Assembly (NCBI GenBank): GCA_947627815.1
Contig: CANQXN010000045.1
Coordinates: 1 to 11,404 of the forward strand
Origin: an uncultured Clostridia bacterium
GTDB taxonomy: Bacteria > Bacillota > Clostridia > Oscillospirales > CAG-272
Length of the DNA: 11,404 bases
Direction of reading: 5' to 3'
A program made the translations under genes and the position numbers. The notes under the pieces were generated by a model. That model had not been told where the DNA came from, did not search any database, and saw only the letters and a list, made by a program, of their open reading frames with translations. Every line of letters begins with the position of its first letter. The first letter of the stretch is position 1. Below are positions 1 through 4,212 of this stretch, piece by piece.

Positions 1-14
1 GCTATAATGTTCAT
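1..14 (-). CDS. Start of an unidentified gene leaving the left edge
   Basis: Only the first codons (Met-Asn-Ile-Ile) are inside the window. An ATG on the minus strand at 14-12 is preceded by a perfect Shine-Dalgarno sequence AAGGAG (28-23) with 8 nt spacing, and by an extended -10 promoter about 45 nt upstream. Those two signals are the whole case for a gene. Nothing can be said about the product. It points the same way as csn2, cas2 and cas1 but has its own promoter and lies beyond a probable terminator, so it is unlikely to be part of the cas operon. Confidence 0.5.
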
Positions 15-87
15 GAGAAGATCTCCTTGGCTCTTGGTTGGTTTTTGTTGGTAGCTTAATTATACCATACCCAAGGTAGATCTTCTC
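15..87. repeat. Inverted repeat flanking the left promoter
   Basis: The arm at 15-30 (GAGAAGATCTCCTTGG) is the reverse complement of the arm at 71-87, apart from one extra T in the second arm. The arms sit on the ribosome binding site and on the -35 position of the left-edge gene and bracket its -10 box. The predicted transcript starts between them, so this is not a simple RNA hairpin. Paired operator sites are one explanation; the end of a mobile element is another. Confidence 0.6.
59..67 (-). promoter_or_regulatory. Extended -10 promoter for the left-edge gene
   Basis: On the minus strand the sequence reads TGGTATAAT: a perfect TATAAT -10 box (64-59) preceded by a TGn extension. There is no good -35 box at 17 nt spacing, as is common for extended -10 promoters. 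The predicted start near 52 gives a 5' UTR of about 38 nt carrying the AAGGAG ribosome binding site. Confidence 0.6.
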
Positions 88-171
88 TCTCTTTTGGGTC
101 ATATCATTTTATCACATACATCTTTGAATTTTTTCTGCACGGTTTTGTGTCCATTCCAACCTACCAAAAAG

Positions 172-210
172 TCAGAAAGAAAAAGAAGCCTACACCGATA
201 GCGGCCTTTT
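172..210 (-). terminator. Probable terminator of the cas1-cas2-csn2 operon
   Basis: Just after the csn2 stop codon the minus strand has an imperfect hairpin: AAGGCC (208-203) pairs with GGCTT (190-186) with one bulged base and a 12-nt loop. A T-rich run, CTTCTTTTTCTTT, follows. The stem is short, so this is a moderate call based mainly on its position and the T tract. Confidence 0.45.
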
Positions 211-216
211 CTTGCC

Positions 217-888
217 TCAACCGATTTCACACAGATCTTTATCGATCAGCAATCTGTTTTCCGTCGACGCTCTTTTCCGTTCACTGCTTTCGATCAAAAA
301 AACACGGTACCCGTGCGACAGAACGGATTGGGCAAACAGCTCAAACTTATCATCGCTCACATATGAGCGGAAATTGACCAAAACAAAAAGTTTATCACGA
401 TCAAATTCACGGACAAGCTCAAAATAATCAAGCAGCTTTTCACAAAGGTCGGAAGAATCATCCCGCAGTTCCGGCGCCGCGCTTTTCAACAGCGCGCCGA
501 TGGAGGACAGTTTCGGAAAAACGATATCGCACGGAAAATCAAACGCGATTTTGTCAAAATAGACTTCAGCATCCCGCAAAAAGCGCATCGTTTCTTCATA
601 ATGTTCCGGTTCGGTCGCGTTCTTCTCCAATGCAGCCGTGATTTTGGTCAAAAGACTTTTCCGGTTAAGCTCAAAAGGGACAAAGACATCGAGAAGCTCT
701 ACATATTTGGCCATATCCACCGGCGTATCTGATAGGGAAACAATCCCTTCCCCATCCGCTCCGCACAACTGTGAATAAAAATCCGTGAGAAGTTTGCAGA
801 AAAAGTCAGGATTTTCTATGACAAGCGCGTTTATCTTCCCGTTATCGAAATCAAAAACCGTGCCGATCTCCGGATGGGCGTATTTCAT
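217..888 (-). CDS. csn2: Csn2, type II-A CRISPR adaptation protein
   Basis: The product has 223 residues, the usual length of the Csn2 family (about 220). Csn2 proteins form tetrameric rings that bind double-stranded DNA ends and act with Cas1, Cas2 and Cas9 in acquiring spacers. The protein opens with a beta-rich N-terminus typical of the family (KYAHPEIGTVFDFDNGKINALVIENPDFF, quoted here as the pieces KYAHPEIGTVFDF and ALVIENPDFF). It has a long acidic middle helical part and a C-terminal stretch, KLFVLVNFRSYVSDDKF, resembling the conserved end of the ATPase-like fold. The start overlaps the cas2 stop by 4 nt (ATGA), so translation is probably coupled. It is the last gene of the operon and defines the subtype as II-A. 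No truncation is visible. Confidence 0.9.
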   Translation of the reverse strand: MKYAHPEIGTVFDFDNGKINALVIENPDFFCKLLTDFYSQLCGADGEGIVSLSDTPVDMAKYVELLDVFVPFELNRKSLLTKITAALEKNATEPEHYEETMRFLRDAEVYFDKIAFDFPCDIVFPKLSSIGALLKSAAPELRDDSSDLCEKLLDYFELVREFDRDKLFVLVNFRSYVSDDKFELFAQSVLSHGYRVFLIESSERKRASTENRLLIDKDLCEIG

Positions 889-1205
889 AAGATTACAAGC
901 CTTTCATCGCTGTCGATCACTTCGCCGTGAAAATCGCCGACAAGATATTCCATCTGTGAAAACTGTTTTTCCGTCACCGTAAGAATTTGTACCGTACCGA
1001 TTTCCGGTTTGTTTTTGCGAATGGTCTCTATGGCGCCGCGCTGAACCGACTGATTTAAAATCATGCGCGTATAGACCGACTCTTGCATCATATAAAAGCC
1101 GTTTTTGATCAGCATTTTTCGAAAGAGGCGGTAATTGTGCCGATCCTCCGCCGTTTCCGTGGGAAGATCAAACATGACGATCATTCTCATAAACCGATAG
1201 CTCAT
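885..1205 (-). CDS. cas2: Cas2, adaptation complex subunit
   Basis: The product has 106 residues, a normal length for type II Cas2. Two Cas2 copies bridge two Cas1 dimers to form the integrase that inserts new spacers at the leader end of the array. The first strand of the ferredoxin-like fold ends in MIVMFDLPTETAEDR; the Asp at position 13 is the conserved metal-site residue of the family, whose nuclease activity is not needed for spacer integration in systems studied. The segment FRKMLIKNGFYMMQESVYTR is the typical helix-strand region. The gene overlaps cas1 upstream and csn2 downstream, each by 4 nt (ATGA), so the three genes form a tight translationally coupled operon. Confidence 0.95.
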   Translation of the reverse strand: MSYRFMRMIVMFDLPTETAEDRHNYRLFRKMLIKNGFYMMQESVYTRMILNQSVQRGAIETIRKNKPEIGTVQILTVTEKQFSQMEYLVGDFHGEVIDSDERLVIL

Positions 1206-2074
1206 TCATCGCTCACAAATAATATCTTGGAAGGATCCGCATCATTGATCGCTTCAAAAACACTTCTCGAATAAATCCGAATCGCATTCAACACAGTTTG
1301 ATGACTGCCGTCTATCATCACCGTTTGATTCAGAATATTCCAAAGCCTGTGTTTTTCTTCTTTTTCAAAAGTCTGCGGCTGCATGGCATAAACTTCTTTG
1401 TCCACAAGAATCCGGAACGGTTCCATCAGATCGCAGCTTAGATTGAAATGATTAAACATATTGTCGTGGAAAATGCCGAGTTGTGTCAAGTAGCCGCTAC
1501 AGGAAATTTCGCGGTTAAAGGTTGACAGAATCAAACTGTATCCGTAATTCAAAGCCGCGTTCACGGGCAATTCGGCGCTTCTCGTAAAATCCATGCCGAA
1601 AAGTGCGTTGAAATACACTTTTGCCGCATGTCCTTCCCTGTTGGTCGCATCGGCAAGCTCTACCTGACCGATATAGGAAGTCAACAGTACCTGCTCGCGT
1701 TCCTTACCGATTGTTTTTAGGAAATCCGCCTGTTTCCGAATCTTTTCCGCAACAATTTCGCGCCATACCAGCGCTTTGATTTCCTCCGGCCATGCCGCCT
1801 GTCGGCGTATTTTCAGCGAACTGTCATGGCTTCCGTGACAAGGCACCAACTCCGCGACAGGACTGCGTTTGGCGTCGCAAAAAATCACTTTGATCTTTTT
1901 TTCGGTCAGAGCCTCCATCAGGCAGCCGGTAAACGAGATGGCCGGATTTTCTATCACGAGAATGGCAATTTCGTCAAGAAAAACGCGTTTCACCTCTTCC
2001 CCGCGCACAACGAGATAACCCATTTTATAATCCAGTTTACACTGTGTAGAAATGACAACTGTCCGCCAACTCAT
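1202..2074 (-). CDS. cas1: Cas1, CRISPR integrase
   Basis: The product has 290 residues and is the catalytic subunit of the Cas1-Cas2 integrase. The N-terminal beta domain starts MSWRTVVIST, a start typical of type II Cas1, which fixes the start codon. The catalytic residues line up with the known triad: Glu147 in the TNREGHAAKVYF motif, His203 in GIFHDNMFNHF, and Glu218 in CDLMEPFR. The protein is therefore expected to be active. Its 5' end is odd. The ATG lies directly against the truncated terminal CRISPR repeat, leaving no room for a normal ribosome binding site. A promoter formed from the last spacer and that repeat would start transcription at or within a base or two of the ATG. Read-through from the array is the other possible source of cas1 mRNA. 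Confidence 0.96.
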   Translation of the reverse strand: MSWRTVVISTQCKLDYKMGYLVVRGEEVKRVFLDEIAILVIENPAISFTGCLMEALTEKKIKVIFCDAKRSPVAELVPCHGSHDSSLKIRRQAAWPEEIKALVWREIVAEKIRKQADFLKTIGKEREQVLLTSYIGQVELADATNREGHAAKVYFNALFGMDFTRSAELPVNAALNYGYSLILSTFNREISCSGYLTQLGIFHDNMFNHFNLSCDLMEPFRILVDKEVYAMQPQTFEKEEKHRLWNILNQTVMIDGSHQTVLNAIRIYSRSVFEAINDADPSKILFVSDE

Positions 2075-2098
2075 ATAAAAATTACACTACTCTCAAAC
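2075..2098 (-). repeat. Truncated terminal CRISPR repeat abutting cas1
   Basis: In the crRNA direction this copy keeps the first 19 or so bases of the repeat, gains one extra T in the T run, and loses the last 13 bases (AGGGGACTCAAAC). The loss is exactly where the cas1 start codon begins. A degenerate last repeat is usual at the leader-distal end, and this supports the minus-strand reading of the array. Confidence 0.9.
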
Positions 2099-2110
2099 CG
2101 TATCGGTCAA
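2081..2110 (-). promoter_or_regulatory. Putative cas1 promoter built from terminal spacer and repeat
   Basis: On the minus strand TTGACC (2110-2105) in the oldest spacer and TGTAAT (2086-2081) in the truncated repeat each match consensus at five of six positions, 18 nt apart. With the usual 6-nt discriminator the start falls on the A of the cas1 ATG (2074), which would give a leaderless mRNA. Supported by spacing and by the missing Shine-Dalgarno sequence; not proven. Confidence 0.45.
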
Positions 2111-3680
2111 CGGTAAATAGGATTTTGTCGTTTGAGTCCCCTATAAAATTACACTACTCTCAAACTGGAAGAGCGGGCGGCAGGCGTCACCGCTGGTTTG
2201 AGTCCCCTATAAAATTACACTACTCTCAAACAGCTGACTATAATCACACTCAAAAAGAACAGTTTGAGTCCCCTATAAAATTACACTACTCTCAAACCGC
2301 GAACCGCTATATAGACCCAGCCGTCGAGTTTGAGTCCCCTATAAAATTACACTACTCTCAAACGGCGCCACTGCCGTATACACTTCCAGTTGTGTTTGAG
2401 TCCCCTATAAAATTACACTACTCTCAAACATATTTGGTTTCTTTTTCAATAACTCTTTGTTTGAGTCCCCTATAAAATTACACTACTCTCAAACGGCTGG
2501 AATATCCGGATGCGTTGCCTGTAGTTTGAGTCCCCTATAAAATTACACTACTCTCAAACCTGTCACTGACATGCGCCGTTTACTCCTTTGTTTGAGTCCC
2601 CTATAAAATTACACTACTCTCAAACTTTACGGCGATTTCAAGGCCGGAAACCTCGGTTTGAGTCCCCTATAAAATTACACTACTCTCAAACGATCAGCCC
2701 CAGCATAATCACAGATTATTTGTTTGAGTCCCCTATAAAATTACACTACTCTCAAACCACAGAAGCGGATAATTATACTGAGGAATAGTTTGAGTCCCCT
2801 ATAAAATTACACTACTCTCAAACTCAGCCCGGCTCGAATACGACGACCGAGACGTTTGAGTCCCCTATAAAATTACACTACTCTCAAACCGTACCTGCTG
2901 CATACGCCGTCCTCTCTATGTTTGAGTCCCCTATAAAATTACACTACTCTCAAACATTCCTTGTTATTGGAATTATTCAGAACTTGTTTGAGTCCCCTAT
3001 AAAATTACACTACTCTCAAACTTCGAGCTTTTGCGCTATCGTCTTTTTATTGTTTGAGTCCCCTATAAAATTACACTACTCTCAAACGTAGGAGGAGGTA
3101 ACACGGGCAAGTCAACCGTTTGAGTCCCCTATAAAATTACACTACTCTCAAACGAATGAATTATTTGCAGCCGGTCTTGATCAGTTTGAGTCCCCTATAA
3201 AATTACACTACTCTCAAACCATCCGCCCGTTCAGCGGCGATGCTATTTCGTTTGAGTCCCCTATAAAATTACACTACTCTCAAACTGCGGATTATTATCA
3301 GCCCCCTGTTGATAAGTTTGAGTCCCCTATAAAATTACACTACTCTCAAACACCGTTGCTATAAAATACGGGAATCATGGAGTTTGAGTCCCCTATAAAA
3401 TTACACTACTCTCAAACCCAAATCGAATCATTACCACCAATGACAAAGTTTGAGTCCCCTATAAAATTACACTACTCTCAAACTCGTAAAGTTTCCGTGA
3501 CTTGCCATTTTCGGTTTGAGTCCCCTATAAAATTACACTACTCTCAAACTGACTTTGCTGGATATAGTGATTTCTATATGTTTGAGTCCCCTATAAAATT
3601 ACACTACTCTCAAACGACAATTACACAATATTGTGTTATTATTAGTTTGAGTCCCCTATAAAATTACACTACTCTCAAAC

Positions 3681-3762
3681 CTCAAATTTTGGCCAAAATC
3701 CAAAAAACAGCCCTACGAAGCCGGAGGCGAGCAGCGCATGGGGACACAAAAGCCACTATCTT
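3681..3762 (-). promoter_or_regulatory. CRISPR leader with anchor heptamer and palindrome
   Basis: Against the first repeat the leader reads ATTTGAG on the minus strand (3687-3681), which is the known leader-anchoring sequence of one group of type II-A systems and directs where new spacers go in. It is also a near copy of the first seven bases of the repeat (GTTTGAG). Overlapping its edge is a perfect 14-bp palindrome, ATTTTGGCCAAAAT (3686-3699). The transcribed leader is about 75 nt from the predicted start near 3756. Confidence 0.8.
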
Positions 3763-3791
3763 ACTGTATCATATTGCAGCGTTTTTGTCAA
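3763..3791 (-). promoter_or_regulatory. Leader promoter for the pre-crRNA
   Basis: On the minus strand a perfect -35 box TTGACA (3791-3786) is followed after 17 nt by TACAGT (3768-3763), which carries a TGn extension. Transcription should begin near 3756 and run through the array toward cas1. No terminator is visible between the last repeat and cas1. Confidence 0.8.
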
Positions 3792-3883
3792 GTCATGTTT
3801 TCTTTCTTTTTTTTCATGTTTTACTTCATTTTCATGCTTTAGAAAGGTCACGCCCGTCGCGTTTAAAAATCATTTTCTTCTCC
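3792..3883. other. T-rich spacer with CATG repeats between divergent promoters
   Basis: This stretch separates the leftward leader promoter from the rightward promoter at 3884. It has no gene. It is T-rich on the plus strand and carries CATGTTTT or close variants at 3794, 3815 and 3833; a further copy (3888) overlaps the next promoter. The copies are 21, 18 and 55 nt apart. They could be regulator sites or only reflect base composition. Confidence 0.3.
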
Positions 3884-3912
3884 TTGACATGTTTTGGCAA
3901 ATATGGTAAAAT
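3884..3912 (+). promoter_or_regulatory. Strong rightward promoter, probably for cas9
   Basis: A perfect TTGACA (3884-3889), 17 nt spacing and TAAAAT (3907-3912) with a TGn extension make a strong sigma-A type promoter on the plus strand. The predicted start is near 3919. The first downstream gene on this strand is cas9, which gives a leader of about 290 nt that is antisense to the whole tracrRNA. I see no T-tailed terminator on this strand before cas9. A separate small RNA is the alternative. Confidence 0.65.
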
Positions 3913-3967
3913 TTTGATGAAAGAGTTTTCCTTCCAACGCAACCTTTACCGTTCGCAGGCGGATATC

Positions 3968-4031
3968 GCCGCATAAGCGGCTGTCTTTGGCGTCCCCGCG
4001 AACTCCAAACCGTTCCGAGGCGCCAAAGACA
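3968..4031 (+). other. Hairpins in the probable cas9 leader
   Basis: Two hairpins follow each other. The first is GCCGC-ATAA-GCGGC (3968-3981). The second is an 11-bp perfect stem, TGTCTTTGGCG (3982-3992) with CGCCAAAGACA (4021-4031), and its 28-nt loop holds a further 4-bp stem. There is no T tract on either strand, so these are not ordinary terminators. They lie in the predicted cas9 leader on the plus strand and beyond the tracrRNA terminator on the minus strand. I recognise no riboswitch class. Confidence 0.55.
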
Positions 4032-4034
4032 AAG

Positions 4035-4062
4035 AAAAAACAGCCTCCCAAAGGAAGCTGTT
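4035..4062 (-). terminator. tracrRNA terminator
   Basis: On the minus strand AACAGCTTCC (4062 leftward) pairs with GGAGGCTGTT through a perfect stem with one G/U pair and a 4-base loop, and is followed by a run of six T (4040-4035). This is a textbook Rho-independent terminator. Confidence 0.9.
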
Positions 4063-4132
4063 ATGCACCCACGGTGCGGCCGGTTGCCCGGCGAGGTCGG
4101 AAACGGAGAGCCTGACGGCTACACCGATCCTT

Positions 4133-4171
4133 ATTTGAACGCGTAGTGCAATTTTGTAGGGGACTACAAAC
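4133..4171 (-). other. tracrRNA anti-repeat
   Basis: Read on the plus strand, this segment aligns with the crRNA-direction repeat over its whole length (GTAGTGCAATTTTGTAGGGG against GTAGTGTAATTTTATAGGGG, with similar outer parts). Differences cluster in the bulge (ACGCG for GAG) and near the end (GGACTACAAAC for GGACTCAAAC). Confidence 0.92.
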
Positions 4172-4183
4172 CTGCGCTATTAT
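4154..4183 (+). promoter_or_regulatory. Possible proximal cas9 promoter
   Basis: TATTAT (4178-4183) is a good -10 box on the plus strand, but the best -35 match (TTGTAG, 4154-4159, 18 nt away) is poor and lies inside the anti-repeat. If used, transcription would start near 4190 and give a leader of about 23 nt. It overlaps the tracrRNA -10 box on the other strand. It is weaker than the promoter at 3884. Confidence 0.3.
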
Positions 4184-4210
4184 TTTACCAAAAAAAGAGA
4201 GGTTTGTCAA
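4182..4210 (-). promoter_or_regulatory. tracrRNA promoter
   Basis: On the minus strand a perfect TTGACA (4210-4205), 17 nt spacing and TAAAAT (4187-4182) place the start near 4175, four bases before the anti-repeat. The -35 box lies only 2 nt from the cas9 start codon and the promoter covers the cas9 ribosome binding site, so polymerase here and cas9 transcription could interfere. Confidence 0.85.
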
Positions 4211-4212
4211 GT

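Larger units (their letters stand above)
2075..3680 (-). CRISPR. Type II-A CRISPR array, 24 intact repeats
   Basis: There are 24 repeats of 36 bp that read as identical, plus the truncated copy at 2075-2098, separated by 24 spacers. Repeats start at 2130, 2196, 2262, 2328, 2394, 2459, 2524, then every 66 bp from 2590 to 3580, and 3645. Spacers are 30 bp except the 31-bp oldest (2099-2129) and three of 29 bp (2430, 2495, 3616). In the crRNA direction each repeat starts GTTTGAGAGTAGTG and ends GGGGACTCAAAC, with 7-bp inverted ends GTTTGAG/CTCAAAC. Minus-strand transcription is shown by the leader promoter and anchor motif at 3681-3791, the broken repeat at the far end, and the complementary anti-repeat in the tracrRNA. 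The uniform repeats suggest an active array. I recognise no spacer target and saw no spacer with a full match elsewhere in the window. Confidence 0.99.
4035..4175 (-). ncRNA. tracrRNA
   Basis: This RNA of about 140 nt pairs with the repeat part of each crRNA, which forms the RNase III substrate and the Cas9-binding scaffold. It starts with an anti-repeat (4171-4133) complementary to nearly the whole 36-nt repeat, with one A/C mismatch, one G/U pair and a one-base bulge. The unpaired CGCG after the upper stem, and the lower stem formed by TTCAAAT, reproduce the usual stem-bulge-stem layout. AAATAAGG then leads into a nexus-like hairpin (AGCC-GTCA-GGCT). Further hairpins are GCCGG-GCAA-CCGGC (4092-4079) and GCACC-GTG-GGTGC (4077-4065), followed by a T-tailed terminator. 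A near-consensus promoter lies just upstream. It is transcribed away from cas9 and toward the array, from its own promoter. Confidence 0.92.

Noticed and set aside
190..199. Ten-base match CTACACCGAT shared between the csn2 terminator (190-199) and tracrRNA gene (4119-4128)
   Set aside because: Ten bases are short for an 11-kb window searched by eye, the flanks differ, and the match would not abut the repeat-like segment as a Cas9 seed must.
3022..3051. Self-targeting spacer: TCGAGCTTTTG also occurs in cas9 near 7697
   Set aside because: Only 11 bases match and the rest of the spacer differs, so it is most likely chance.
2125..3661. Open frames of 66 to 116 codons with the repeated peptide FESPIKLHYSQT
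   Set aside because: They are translations of the CRISPR repeats and spacers on the strand opposite to crRNA transcription. The repeated peptide is the repeat itself; there is no ribosome binding site and the frame breaks where a spacer is 29 bp.
2130..3680. Plus-strand transcription of the array
   Set aside because: Each repeat has a TATAAA-like box on the plus strand, but the degenerate repeat is at the left end, the anchor motif and promoter are at the right end, and the tracrRNA anti-repeat is complementary to the minus-strand transcript.
3689..3976. A 95-codon plus-strand frame over the leader and promoter region
   Set aside because: It crosses the minus-strand leader promoter and the plus-strand promoter, has no ribosome binding site at its start, and has low-complexity composition. 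A later in-frame ATG at 3917 would lie at the predicted transcription start and give only 19 residues.
4204..4212. TTG at 4204 as the cas9 start
   Set aside because: It sits 1 nt after the purine-rich site, too close to be used. The ATG at 4213 has proper spacing.
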